A stretch of 64,000 bases of DNA from Cryptomeria japonica. Its lineage: Eukaryota > Streptophyta > Pinopsida > Cupressales > Cupressaceae. Numbering within the stretch: the first letter of the stretch is position 1; every line of letters begins with the position of its first letter. The position numbers and the translations under genes were made by a program. Below are positions 31,936 to 44,023 of this stretch, one piece after another. The stretch lies in contig NC_081412.1 in NCBI RefSeq assembly GCF_030272615.1, forward strand, positions 346,086,169 to 346,150,168. Reading direction: 5' to 3'. Below the pieces are notes generated by a model. It ran no database searches and had not been told where the DNA came from. It saw only the letters and a list, made by a program, of their open reading frames with translations.

Positions 31936-32490
31936 TCACTCTTTTGATTCCTTCAGCTTACGAGCTCCATAATCATTCCTTGCACACCATCGCACCTTGC
32001 CCCTGTTTCTAGTTCGACCTCTCCTCGAAGTCACTCTTGGCCATGCACAAATCAATTCATTCTCCTCCCACTTATGGCATCTAATGACTACTTTAATCTC
32101 CTCCCAAGCCCTTGCAATTTCTAGTTCATTGGCCTCTTTATCAACCTTTCCCATCCACCTTACAAAGGGAACAATTCCAAACTCCTCTGCTTCCTCAATT
32201 TCTTCAATCCCTTTAGAAATCTCTATCCCTACCCCTGGGATAGCCCATTCTAATATAGAATCCAGTCCTTCAAGAAGCTCCTCCTCAAAGAGTGATGTTG
32301 CAACCCACTTAACAACATTGGTGTCTTCACCTAGCTCTAAGCCCCATGCTATTATCATGGATATTACATCCGTGTTTACTCTCCATCGCATCTTAATCTC
32401 CATAAAAGTTTTTCCCAAAACCCCTAGAGAAACATTCACCACCTCCTCTTCCTTGAATCTAAGGAGCCCCTGCATTCTCTCCTTTCTCAC
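31936..32490 (-). CDS. Open ORF near the 3' end of LINE1
   Basis: 184 open codons (MRKERMQGLLRFKEEEVVNV to ARKLKESKE), about 590 bases beyond the end of ORF2. Coding-like sequence continues upstream past one stop (about 32510). Glu-rich helical stretches (GIEEIEEAEEFG) and a basic end (RVTSRRGRTRNRGK). I recognise no domain. It stays open in an element whose ORF1 and ORF2 have many stops. It could be a third LINE ORF, a captured fragment or chance. The opposite-strand Ser/Leu-rich ORF (31997-32572) is its shadow. Confidence 0.4.
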   Translation of the reverse strand: MRKERMQGLLRFKEEEVVNVSLGVLGKTFMEIKMRWRVNTDVISMIIAWGLELGEDTNVVKWVATSLFEEELLEGLDSILEWAIPGVGIEISKGIEEIEEAEEFGIVPFVRWMGKVDKEANELEIARAWEEIKVVIRCHKWEENELICAWPRVTSRRGRTRNRGKVRWCARNDYGARKLKESKE

Positions 32491-32572
32491 TGGCCCTTTG
32501 AAACTCTTTTTCTACTTCTTGGTACTAATTGTGAAGTTAGCCTCTATGATTTCCCCTTCTCTCAGTTCTTAG

Positions 32573-33082
32573 CACTCACCTTCGCTAAAATGCAGAGAGA
32601 GCATCTTTTTTTTTCACCAAAGCCACACCACCTTACCTTTAAACAAAGCTATGGCTCATTTCTTGTCGGAGAAGTAATTAAGGATCTACAAAATTCATAC
32701 AATCTCTCTGGCACCTTTCAAATCACCACCCCCCCTGGCTAAAAGCATACACTACAAAGTCCTTTCACACGTTCGAAATTCCCTTTCGCATTTTGATTTG
32801 AGATTAATATGACCCAAATTGAGACTCCAAGAACACACGCCATCCCTCATTTAAGAGTCATCCACACTACCACCACTGTCTACTGATGATGACATCATTT
32901 ATACAAGGTTGTCCTTTCAATGGGCCATTTTGAAAAAATCAAACTGCCCATGCTCACATCCAATTTGTCGAGATTTAATCTCAATTGTCCTCAACATGAG
33001 ATGATATTCCTATTTTAAAAAACCCGACTTACTACATCATCCCATATCTAAGACATGCATCCCTAAGGATCATCTTCGATTC
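32573..33082 (-). other. LINE1 spacer between ORF2 and 3' ORF
   Basis: No gene recognised. It contains an A9 run on the minus strand (the T9 at about 32607-32615) that could be a remnant of an inner poly(A). Confidence 0.5.
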
Positions 33083-36000
33083 TCAATCTTTAACTGAGAC
33101 CAAAGCAATACCCTTAAATTGGTTATTATTGTTTGTTGCTAAGGCTTCCTCTAAATTTAATAAGCATTCAAAGTCCTCTAGTCTCAATTCCTCCTCCTGA
33201 TCAAAGCTTAGAGCCCATTTTGAAAGTTTATCTACCTCCTTGTTACCCTCTCTTCTAATGCGACTCACTTGAAAATTCTCAAAGTTTTTCAATTCGTCTA
33301 AAATCAAAGAAATGTAACCCTGTAAGTGTCACAAATTTAGGACCCCATTTTTAATGGCTTTAATTATAACCAAAGAGTCCCCTTCTAAATGTATGTTTTT
33401 AACACTTGCATTTCAAGCCATCCTAATTGCTATAAGCGTCGAGTTGGCTTCCGCCTCATTATTTGTGCCTTGTTTAAGTCTCTTAGCTCCACATTTGACC
33501 ATCTCAATTTTCTCATTTCTCATAACAAATCCTACCCCAGAGGGCCCTAGGTTGTTTTTGGCTGCCCCATCAAAGTTAACGTTATGTTGACCTTCGGTAG
33601 GGGGTTCCCAAGTTACACTTAACTGATCATGTTTACTAGTATTATTGATTGTCTAGGCCCCATGTCTAATTTTAATTCCTGGCCACATCTTATGGATCCT
33701 TCCATCCTCCAATGTGAAGGGTAAAGCAACTGAGTAAGGTTTAGAAGCTGCAGCCCCAATGACTTCCTCAATTGCATGATTTATTCTATCTTATAACCTT
33801 CTATCCTCCTCCCATTTGTTATAAAAATTTTGCAGTTTCTCTCTTTCCAAATTTCCCAGATTAGTAATGAAGGGCTTGAAATCCATATGCTTGACAATGA
33901 GGATTTCCTTCGAGGTGTTGGCCAACTTTTGAACACCCCTTGAAGAGAACTTTACAATTGTCCAAACCAATTTAGTTTTTATTTGAGGTTAGCTTAGTGC
34001 CTTGAGGCTACCTCACACTGTAGAAGAAGGTGATCTACCGACTCTTCAACACTCCCACACATCACACACTTGGAAGGGCCAACAAACCCAAGACACTTCC
34101 TTCTCTCCCCAGTCAAAATCCTACTTTTAACAACTAACCAGGCAAAGGCACCCACCTTAGGACGATAGTTCTTATTCCAAAAAAGATCATGAAACTTCGA
34201 AACCTCATTATCCCTCCCTTCCAAAAATTGATAACCTAGTTTAACTGAGTATTGACCATCCCGAGCCTCACACCAAATAACTCGGTCCTCATTTCCTGTC
34301 AAAAGTAAATTTTGCTGATCTAGTACCTCCTTTAAAAGTTTTTGTTGTTGTATTGATAGCCTTATAGCTGTAAGATCCTTCCAGACCCATTCAACCCTAA
34401 AGGCCCCTTGCTTAACTGTCACATAGTCTCTGATTCTATCCCCCCAAAGGGGCACTAGTTGTTCTTGGATCCCCTATAGTTCATCTATCTCTTTTAAAGT
34501 TTTCAATCCTGACCAAGAATCATCCCAAAATTTGGCTTTTTCTCCAGTACCAGTCTTCCATGAAATATGATCAATAATAACCCTCCTGCAGCTAACAATG
34601 AGATTCCATATAGCTGACCCTTTAGGTGGGTTACGAATTGTGAAGATTCTATAATCTTCCAAGGAGTCTAAATACTTTTCTCTCATAACTCTAACCCAAA
34701 GCTTATTTGGATTAGAATAGAGGTTCTAAACCAACTTGGCTCCAAGGGCCTCCTTCATAATATGCTAGTCTCTTGAGCCTACCCCACCCTTGCTCTTAGA
34801 TTTATAATTTTTTTCCCAAGCTAGTAACAGGATATTGTCATGTTCATTGGCTTCGTTCCAAAAAAATTTCCTCATTCGAAGGTTAATTGTTTTAATGACC
34901 TTACTAGGGATCTTCAAGCACATCATGGAGTAAATCAGAATGGCAGAAATAACAAACCTTAACATTAAAATCCTATGAGCTGAAGTAAGCCACCTACTTT
35001 TCCACCCATCAATTTTATTTAAGTAGCTTTCCACAATACCCTTCCATAAATCTAATTTGTTGGCACCACCCAAAAATGAGATGCCAAGATATTTGCTAGG
35101 AAGATAGTCAATTCGCATGCCAAGAATCCTATATATCTCCCTCCGTTTGGCTGGGTCAGTATTGAAAAAGTAAATTTCTGACTTATGCCAATTAACTCTT
35201 TGTCTTGAGGCCTATTCATAATCATCTAAGGTTTTTTTTATCACTCTAGCTTCCCGTCCATAAGCCTATCCATCTAAGAATGTATTATCAACAAATTGTA
35301 AATGGGTAAGAGGTTCAACTCCTTCAATTATTTTAATACCCTTCTACATGCCTTCACCACCCTTCTTTGAGATCAACCTTCCAAGCACCTCTGCTATGAT
35401 GATGAAAAGGAAGGGGGACAATGAATCCCCCTGTCAAATCCCCTTCTTTGATTCAAAGAATCCCCACGGACTTCCATTTACAAGGACGAAAAAGCATGGT
35501 GAACTAATGCAACTTCTCACCCAGGATATCCAATCATTTGAAAACCCAAATCTTGATAGCATCTATAGAAGAAAGCCCCTGTTTACCTCGTCATACGCTT
35601 TCTTGATGTCAACTTTTGCCATCATTTTTTTTGTTTTTTCCATCCTAATGGAGTGGACAGCCTCATGAGCGAGGATTATGCCTTCATAAATGGATCTCCT
35701 TGGGGCAAATCTTCTTTGTTCATTAGAGATCACCAAATCTAGAACCACTTTGAGCATATTTGATATGACCTTTGATATTATCTTGTAAATTGTGATACAT
35801 AAGGATATTGGTCTGAATTCATCAAAGGAGTTGATTGCCATCTTCTTGGGGATCAAGGCAATAAATGTGTTATTAAAATCCTTTAGAATAAACCCCCCTC
35901 TTCTTGAATCCTCCACAACATCCAATATATCTATAGCCAACAAATTCCAAAAGTTTTGATAGAAGAGAGTTGGAAAACCATCCGGTCATGGAGATTTATC

Positions 36001-37385
36001 CGCTCCTAGACTAAACATCGCATGCCTCACTTCCTCCAGTGAAATAGGACCCATTAGCATTTTATTGTGATCTTCCTTTACACAAGAAGGGATAACATAC
36101 AGAATAGGATGTGGAGAATCAACTTGTCCCTCCTCTCCATTCTAGATATTTGAGAAAAAGCTCACTACCTCCGAGTTTATCTGATCAGTCTCTAAGAGCA
36201 AATCACCATTCTCATTCTTGATAGAGAAAATCTTATTATGGTTCTTGCTGACTTTGACTAAAGTGTGGAAGAATTTTGCATTTATGTCACCATCTTTGAG
36301 CCATGTCTCCCTAGATTTCTGTCACCAAAATAGTTCTTCCCTAGCAAGAGTTTCAGTATATAGCTTATTTAAATCCTTCTCCTTTCCATAGGATGCTTCA
36401 TCCATACCTTGTAAAATGACCTGCTTGTGCAACTCTTTTAACTCACCTTCTATTCTTAACTTCTCACTAAAAATGTTCCTAAAGGACTCTCTATTCCATC
36501 TTTTAATTTGTTCCTTTAAAAATTAAAGCTTTTTGAAGAATATCAACACTTTATTACCCAATACATTTGGGGATTGACGCCACCAATTTTCCATAAAGGT
36601 TCTGAAGTTCTTATCTCTCATCCACATTGCCTCAAACTTAAAGGGACATCTATCCAGAGCGGTGTCATCTTGTATTCTGAAACAAGTCGGGTAATGATCA
36701 AACCTTATTATAGGTAGAATATCTTCTATACAAGTCCATTGTGTTTCAGACCAATCACCTACAATGAAAAAATGGTTAAGTCATTCAACAATATTTAAAA
36801 ATCCACTCCTTCTATTGGTCTAGGTGAAGTCTCACAATCTGAAAGGGAGCTCAATCAGTCCATTTTCTAGTACAAAAGCACTGAAATCCTTGTGGCTTTG
36901 GCCATACCAACCTACACCCCCCATTTTATCTGACGGGCGAAGAAGAGAATTGAAATATCCACCAATGATATACAAATTTTCCTCATCCTATTTCAATATG
37001 ATAAAAAGGTCATTCTATAACTATTTCTTCAGATTAGAATTATTAGGACCATAAATATTGAAAACAAAGAAGCTTGTATGAAGTTGTTTTGAGAAAATTT
37101 TCAACAGCTGCCACCATATGTCTTGATTTACCACTTCAACCTCTACAACTGAGTCCCTCTATAAGACAACTAGACCCCTCAAGGCTCCTTGAGCTTCAAC
37201 TAAATGGCATTTCCATCTTAGGAACCTCATAGCAAAAGAGTCAAAATCTTTGACTTTTATTATGGTTTCTTGTATCAAAACTAAGTCCGACCTTTCTTGA
37301 TCAAGACATCTCTTGATCAAGAAAATATTGTAAGGGACATTGATGCCCCTGACATTCCATGATATGGTCCTTATTGCTTCCGAGA
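33083..37385 (-). pseudogene. LINE1 ORF2 (endonuclease, reverse transcriptase, RNase H)
   Basis: Starts near 37385 with ISWNVRGINVPYN, the typical apurinic endonuclease start, and contains LVLIQETI. RT region: FIALIPKKMAINSFDEFRPI (about 35880-35820), MMAKVDIKKAYDEVN, QGDSLSPFLF, then FVDN at 35295-35284 where FVDD is expected. The catalytic second Asp is Asn, so it is inactive. Then YLPSKYLGI, a zinc-finger segment (34455-33994: KVGAFAWLV, CVMCGSVEESVDHLLLQC) and RNase H (about 33600-33150: VNFDGAAKNN, NNEAEA, EGDSL). More than ten stops. Confidence 0.88.
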
Positions 37386-38617
37386 AAAGGCATGGCCTTT
37401 TCTTGATCTCAATTTTCTTTGACCAACAACATTGCTCGCCATTTCCAGCTTAAACCTATTGGATTTAGCTTCCCGCTTTCTCTTCTCTCCAATTTTGACT
37501 TTGGTTTGGAGGGAGGGTGTCTGTTCCAATGTTATTTTCTCCCTTACCCCTACACATGCTTGAAATCCTAGTTCATCCTCCTCCTCTCGAGCGAAAATAG
37601 ACACATCATCCATGTCTAAATCTATAGAGTTGCCATCATTGTGCTACATTCTATCAAAATAACTTTCCAGATTTCTAATAGGAGAAATTTGTATATCCTT
37701 GAAAAACGGTTCTTCATCTGCCATAACAGTAACAAATTTCTGTGGATTCTATTCTAAACCTCTAAATATCTGGTCCTGTGGTATATTTTGAGTCTTTTTG
37801 GTCGTGTCCATCATTATTGATGGAATATGGAATGCTTCTACAACATATCCATCTTTTGCCTCCTTATATTCCCTTTTTGAACCCTCATTCTCTGGTCCCT
37901 CACTTGCCATATATACAGATTCATTATTTTCTTCTAGGACCTCATTATCCACAGACTCTTTTTCCATGTTCCTACCATCTTCCAAAATTTTTGAGTTTGA
38001 GATCTTCTCCCAACCTTGAAGTTGTATCTCATATTCTGACATTTTCTTGACCATGTTAGGTTCCACTGTTCTATTATTGTCTTCCCCAGTTTCTGAGCTT
38101 GATGGGTTGGTGTCGTTATCAAAAATTTCATCAATGATACCCTTTTGAACACCACTCTTGGTATCAGTTATGCCATAGATGTCCCCATCGACCTTCCCTT
38201 TGAAAGATTGTAGTACTTCCTAGTCCACCTCATTCCATTACTTGTCCGATTGATTACCTTCTGAGATTCTTATAATCTCTTCTGCTAATTGGTTTTGTTT
38301 TGTATGTTCACCTTTGTCCCCATCTTTTCACATCCCACTTGGGTGAGCTCTAGCCTTACACTTCAAACATGATTCCATTTCCTCTTCAAACATTAATTTT
38401 TGTTTCCAGACTCCTGATCCTGATTTAATTTTAATAATATCTGGGAGTTTGTGTATTGTTTGCCATTTAACACATATTCTTGTAAACATGCTAAAATTAT
38501 TTTTGTCAATGGCTTCTTCCGCCATCACAAATTCCCCAAATTTGTTACCTATCCTCCTTAGGGTTTCCTGATCCTTATATTCCTGAGGTAAATCAGGGAG
38601 TTTTAACCAGATTGAAA
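37371..38617 (-). pseudogene. LINE1 ORF1, C-terminal part
   Basis: RNA-binding ORF1. From the G3 junction it reads IWLKLPDLPQEYKDQETLRR, NKFGEFVMAEEA and a CCHC-like knuckle CLKCKARAHPSGM. A long acidic tail follows with open stretches 38066-37749 and 37613-37371 (RKREAKSNRFK). Stops separate the stretches. The IWLKLPDLP and FG.FV segments match the DUF4283-type domain of plant LINE ORF1. Confidence 0.75.
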
Positions 38618-38622
38618 TTATG

Positions 38623-38908
38623 TGTATACACATAAAAATGGCTATGAGCAATTAAATAAATATTTTATATTTATTTAATAATTATTCTTCTATTAAATAG
38701 TTAATTTGAAAAGATTAATTTATTTAATTCATTTCATGTCCTTCTATTAATTAATTTAATTGAAATATTTTATTACTTAATTTAATCGAAATATTTTATT
38801 AATTAATTCATTTATCCTTTTCTTCTAATTAATTCATTAAATATCGAATATTTAATTATTCCTCTAATCAATTAATTAAATATCTAGTATTTAATTATTC
38901 TTCTAATC
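38623..38908 (+). repeat. G3 5' LTR, left part
   Basis: Starts TGTATACACATAAAAATGGC, like the 3' LTR. AT-rich with TTAATTAATTTAATT and TATTTAATTATT palindrome-like words. Ends in the LINE2 duplication AATTATTCTTCTAATC (38893-38908). Confidence 0.9.
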
Positions 38909-39241
38909 GAGGATGGTGTCGAGCTAGGGCACCGATGCCCTAGCTCATGGGCGGTCGTTGCCTACTGGTGCATCGAGGGGAGGGCAGTGGAGGTTAGTGC
39001 AGGGAGGGGAGGAGCTACGTTAGGGGTGACGGGTGTTGGTGGTTGGGCGGTGGTCTGCAGGAGGGGGGTTGTGTTGCGCGCGGTTGGGGTTCGGGGTTCC
39101 CTACAAGCCCATGGATAGCCAGTGGGGCAGGGGACTGCGGTTGGCTCTGCCTTTCGGTGGTGCTTGGGAGGGGTGGTCTCTTGGTTGCCGTGATTCCTTG
39201 CTTGTCCCCTTTGGGGTGTGGTTTTTTTTTTGAGAGATCCA
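38909..39241 (+). promoter_or_regulatory. LINE2 5' leader / internal promoter region
   Basis: GC-rich stretch in an AT-rich surrounding. Contains a perfect 11-bp inverted repeat GAGCTAGGGCA / TGCCCTAGCTC with loop CCGA (38921-38946), right at the 5' end. LINE promoters lie inside the element, so this is the expected place. Promoter activity is inferred. Confidence 0.5.
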
Positions 39242-40669
39242 ATGTCGAGTATTGGTGAAGAGGCCTTGAAGGCACCTCCCATCATGGATTTTTGTGTTGT
39301 GGTGGGTTCAAAATCCCCATCCCAAAGTAATAAGACTTTTAATAATAATCTTTTTGCCTCAGATTAGGGATCTGGTAGTGCTGGTGGCTCTCGGATTACG
39401 AAAATTAATGGCTGTCTAGAGACATGCAGTGAGAGGCCGAGGTTGGTTATTCCCTTAGAGATGATAGCTGAAGATGTTGAATACTTTTCAAAACACTTGC
39501 TTTATTGCAAGTTTTTTGGGATGAGGGTTTCTCTGTAGTTTTTGAAAAACTGGGCGTAGAGGACTTGGGCACTGGTAGGGGAAATGGAGATTATGTTGCT
39601 GGCAAACAACTACTTCATGGTTACTTTCAACTGCATGGAGGATCGCAATAGGGTTTTTGAAGGAGGCCCGTAATTTTACAACCAGGTGGGGTTGTTCATC
39701 AAAACTTGGCATGCAAGGTTTAACCCTTTGGAGGAGCTCCTGAATAGGGTTCTAGTGTGGGTTCGTTTACCACATTTTCCGGTGGAATGTTTCCGGAAGG
39801 ATGTGTTGTGGATGCTCACCTTACTACTTGGGAAGCCAGTGGGATCTTCAACGCAAACCATAGGGAGAAAGGTAATGACTTTCGCTCGTATCTTTGTTGA
39901 AATTGATCTTCGTAAACCTTTGCTAGATGCTATAGATATGTGTGTGGGCTCTTATTCTTGGGTTCAATAGTTGGATTATGAGACTTTATGATTTCGATGC
40001 CGTCTGTGTCATGAGTATGGTCATTTACAGTGCAAGTGCCCTAGGTTTAAACTGGTGGTGTGCTAACCTCATCAGCCGACCCATAACCTAGATGGGGCCG
40101 ATAAAGGAAAAGATGCCATGTCGGATGAGGTAGTGGATGCTGACGATTTTGTCTCAGTTAAGACAAAGAACAGGAATCGAGGACAAAAGAGGTCCTTGGA
40201 AGAGAGACATGAGGAGGATACCTTTAATAAATTTGAATCCTTGGATGACCTTAGCCAACAAAAAGTGAATTCGGGGTTAATCCCTTTGGATCAAGGTGCA
40301 TCAGGGGTGGTTCTGGAAAGTGTGAATTGGGACACTACCCAGGCTCTGCAAGTGGTTGGAAGCCAACAAATGGAGATGGATCAACCAGTAGTGGTCTAGT
40401 TGGGACCAGCTTCTGGTGCAGAAGTGAAATTGGCTAGGGGGGAGGTTTCTTCGGCATCTCAGAAATTGGAATCTGTTGGGGTCAAAAGTAATAAGATTTC
40501 CGTACACCTGGGTCTTCATCAGAAAGACATTAAGAAAGGAGCTTTGGAGAAGAATTCGAAGGTTGGCAGAAAGAAGGATTTGGATAAGATCAAATTGATG
40601 GGGGAGAATTTAGTTGAGTCAGGGTCAGTAAAGACTTTGGATTCTCACTTTTCCAATCCTCTAAAATGA
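39242..40669 (+). pseudogene. LINE2 ORF1
   Basis: Starts MSSIGEEALKAPPIMDF and stays in one frame to TGA 40667-40669, with about seven in-frame stops. DUF4283-type segments include VEYFSKHLLYCKFFG, LVWVRLPHFPVECF and GKPVGSSTQTIG. A CCHC knuckle CRLCHEYGHLQCKCP (about 39997-40041) follows, then a Lys-rich tail. Its stop overlaps the ORF2 start in ATGA. Confidence 0.85.
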
Positions 40670-43600
40670 TTGTGCTATCATGGAATGTGAGGGGCTTGAG
40701 CAATGGCCCTAGACAAAAAGCTATTTGGGAATTGATTAGGAGTCATTCACTTGATGTCCTGTTCTTCCAAGAAACTAAACTTTTTGTGGAAAGTATGATG
40801 GGTGCGGTGTTGAAGCTTTGAGGGCGAGGTGAGTGTTAGTGTATTGGGGCAGCTGGCTCCTTTGGAGGGATGGCCTGCCTTTGGAACCCCTTGAGGATTC
40901 ATCCTATTTGGTGTGTTGCTTCCAGATCTTCTTTGTCTGGGGTTGCCTCTAGTCTTGATACTGGGGAATATATCTTGTTTACTAACATTTATGCCCCCAC
41001 TAATCTTTAGGGTAAGCAAAATTTATGGTCTCACATTTCTTTTATGTGAGGGTTGTTCCGTTTTCATCCCTGGATTATGGCAGGAGATTTCAATGCCATT
41101 TTAGAGCTGTGTGAGAAGAAGGGTGGTGTTATGCATTTGGAACCTTCTTCTTTCCTTCTTTAGGATATTATATCTCCTTTGTATCTTGTTGACATTAAGT
41201 CCGGTAATGGTCTATTCACTTGGAACAATAGGATGGTAGGGGAGTATTGGATTGCAGAGAGGTTGGATCACTTTCTAGTTTCTAGTTTTTGGGTTGGTGG
41301 GGGGTGGTCCACATGTTCCGAGATTCTTGACTGGAGAGGGTCAGACCATTGGTCCATAAAGTTGGTGTCTTCTTCTACTCAGGTCGCTCATACTCCTTCA
41401 TTCAAATTCCATCTTATGTGGTTATGAGATTCGTCTTTACAAGATCATGTTGCAGAGTGGTGGAGGAAAGGGAGGCCATCCTTTGGCACTGCTATGTACA
41501 CTTTTGCCAAGCAACTGCAATTTGTTAAGGCTCAACTTAAATGGTTGAACCGCCAGTGTTTCAGGAATATTTTTCATGCTAAGAAAGTGGCTCAAATACT
41601 GTTGAATGACATTACCAGGTAAATAAGAGAGCATGGTTTATCAGAAGCCTTTCTTAGGGAGGAAGATAGGGTAGTCAAGGATTTAGAGAAATGGGAGCTT
41701 AGGGAGGAAATCTATTAGAAATAGAGAGCTCATATTGATTGGCTTCAAGTAGGGGACAAGAATATTGCGTTCTTCTTCAATTCAGTGAAAGCAAGAAGAC
41801 ATGACAATTCTATTCCTGTTCTGGTCAATGATAGAGGTGAGCAGTGCTTATCCTTGTAGGAGATCTCTAGGGAGTCTTTATAGTATTTTCGGTCCCTCTT
41901 TAGCGAGGATACTTAGGGGGAATTTTATCCCTTCTCTTGTTACTAGGGAGATGAATGAGTAGCATATGTGTCCTATTTTGCTTGAAGAACTTGATAGGAT
42001 TGTTTTTCTCATGAGGAAAGGAAAAGCCCCTGGTTCGGATGGGTTCTCGGTTGAGTTCTTTCAAGATTTCGGGGATATTATCAAATTGGAATTATTGGAG
42101 GTGGTCCAAGAGTCTCAAAGGAATAAGTAGATGCTTCATGCTTTGAATGCGACTTTCATTGCACTAATCCCCAAGTGTGATGGGACTGACCGGTTAGGCC
42201 AGTTCTGCCCTATCTCTTTCTGTAATGTGATCTATAAGATCATTTCTAAGTTGATAGTGGAGAAGTTGAAGAACTGGCTTGGGGATGTCATCTCAGAGGA
42301 GCAGAGTGGGTTTGTATAAGGTCACCAAATCCTGGATGGTGTGGTCATTTCTACTAAGACCATTCATTCTATGGCGGCTTCCAAGGAAAAAACTATGTTT
42401 ATTAAGCTGGATATGGCTAAGGCTTATGATAGAGCCCGTTGGTCCTTTCTCCAAAATATTCTTAGGGCCTTTTGCTTTGCTAATGAATGTATTCAATGGG
42501 TAATGAGTTGTGTTATGTCTACCTCCTTCTCTGTGCTAATCAATGAAGATCATACTGAGTTGTTTGGTGCTTCTAGGGGTCTTCGCCAGGGGGACCCCCT
42601 CTCCTCGTACTTATTCATTCTTCTGGTGGAGGGTTTGGGGAGGTTGATTAAGCATAATGTGGGTCTTGGTATTATTCAAGGTTGGAATTGGGGAAATGAC
42701 CTACATCCTCAGTCCCATTTGCAGTTTGTTGATGACATGGCCCTGATGGGACAAGCTCAGATTAGAGAAGCTTCGAATCAGCGCAAAGTTTTGGATGTTT
42801 ATCTTGTCGCTTGGGGCCATCTAATCAATGAGGATAAATCTTCTATTCTCTTCTTCAACACACCTAGAAATATTCAGAGGAGAATTGCTCATATCCTGAG
42901 ATTCTAGGTCGGCTCTCTTCCCTTGACTTACTTGGGTATTCCTATCTCTACTGGTAACTCTCCCAAGGATTCGTGGCAGGGTATCTTGGACAAATTTCGC
43001 ATGAAGGCTGAAAATTGGACACACAGATGGTTATTTTTTGCTGGGAGGGTTCAACTGATCCAGTCGGTGCTTCAGGCTCTTCCGATTTATCGGTGTATGC
43101 TCCAAATGGCCCCTAAGTGGTTCTTGAAGGAATTGGATTCTCTGGCAAGACAATTCTTATGGGCAGGCAACTTGTCGTCCTACAAACTGTGTCTTGTCAA
43201 TTAGGACCTGGTGTGTAGCCCAAAGCAGTCGGGTGGGCTTGGCTTAAGGCAGTCGATTTTATTTGGGGAGGCTTTGATGGCTAAATTGTACTGGAGGTGG
43301 TGTGTTGAATAGGATCAAGGCTGGGCTAGGATTTTGGCCTACAAATACATGCAGAGGATCCCGAAGGAGGAAATCCCAAGATATCCACTTGAGGGAAAAG
43401 GTTCTTCGATTTGGAGTACTCTCAAGAAAGGGGCTTCTCTTATAAGGAATGAATTTTTTGGATATGTAAGAGGGGGGAAGAGGTGCTTTTCTAGTTTGAC
43501 TCTTGGGATGGATATCCCCCCATCCTTGATCAGTTTCCCAACCTTGGGAATCTTTTTCAGAGGTTCCTGGAGGTAGGGTGGTCTAGGGTGAGCAACTTTA

Positions 43601-43830
43601 AGGCTGTTTATAGGTGTGGGCATTTGGATTTGGAGTGGTGGAAGGCTCCTAATGAATGGCCGATTGCTGGTATGGATGAAGAGTGTGATGGAATAAAGCA
43701 GCTGATTGTTTGGCTAAGTGGGCCTTTGAACATGATGATGATTGGAAAGTTGAAGGTTGGGAGCAACTCTCCCCAGATTACTGTCAGGACTTGCATAAGA
43801 TATTTGCTGAGGATATGGATAGTTATGAAG
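40666..43830 (+). pseudogene. LINE2 ORF2 (endonuclease and reverse transcriptase)
   Basis: ATG at 40666, then LSWNVRGLSNGPRQKAIW, LDVLFFQETK, IMAGDFNAILE and RGSDHWSI (endonuclease motifs). A frameshift lies near 41930. RT: GKAPGSDGFSVEFFQ, TFIALIPKCDGTDRLGQFCP, KLDMAKAYDRARW, GLRQGDPLSSYLF and catalytic FVDD (about 42727-42738), then LTYLGIPIS. The final part (43334-43576) is the usual post-RT region. No RNase H domain is seen, unlike LINE1. About ten stops. Confidence 0.88.
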
Positions 43831-43847
43831 CCGACTGATCTTGGGTT

Positions 43848-43943
43848 GGGCTTGTGGTTCCCCCCTAGGGCTTATAGACTCTGGTTCTCTCTTAGCTTGG
43901 GCTTGTGGTTCCCTCAGGGGGCTTTGTGACTCTGGTTCTCTTT
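43848..43943. repeat. Tandem duplication in the LINE2 3' noncoding region
   Basis: GGGCTTGTGGTTCCC...GACTCTGGTTCTC occurs twice, about 52 bases apart, before AATAAA at 43967-43972. Confidence 0.8.
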
Positions 43944-44023
43944 TGTAATTCTTGATTTTGTTCTTCAATAAAGTTTTTACCCCTTTTTCAAAAAAAACAA
44001 AAACAAAAATTATTCTTCTAATC

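Larger units (their letters stand above)
38909..44007 (+). mobile_element. LINE2: L1-type LINE inside the G3 5' LTR
   Basis: 5.1-kb plus-strand non-LTR element with GC-rich 5' leader, ORF1 (39242-40669), ORF2 (40666 to about 43800), AATAAA at 43967 and a short A-rich end. AATTATTCTTCTAATC at 38893-38908 is repeated exactly at 44008-44023. It is full length at the 5' end but carries many stops, so it is inactive. Confidence 0.92.

Noticed and set aside
31997-32572. Plus-strand Ser/Leu-rich ORF of 191 codons
   Set aside because: Low-complexity shadow of the minus-strand LINE1 3' ORF and opposite to the LINE direction.
38962-39285. Minus-strand Pro/Thr-rich ORFs in the LINE2 leader
   Set aside because: Reverse of the GC-rich leader; direction and place do not fit a LINE gene.
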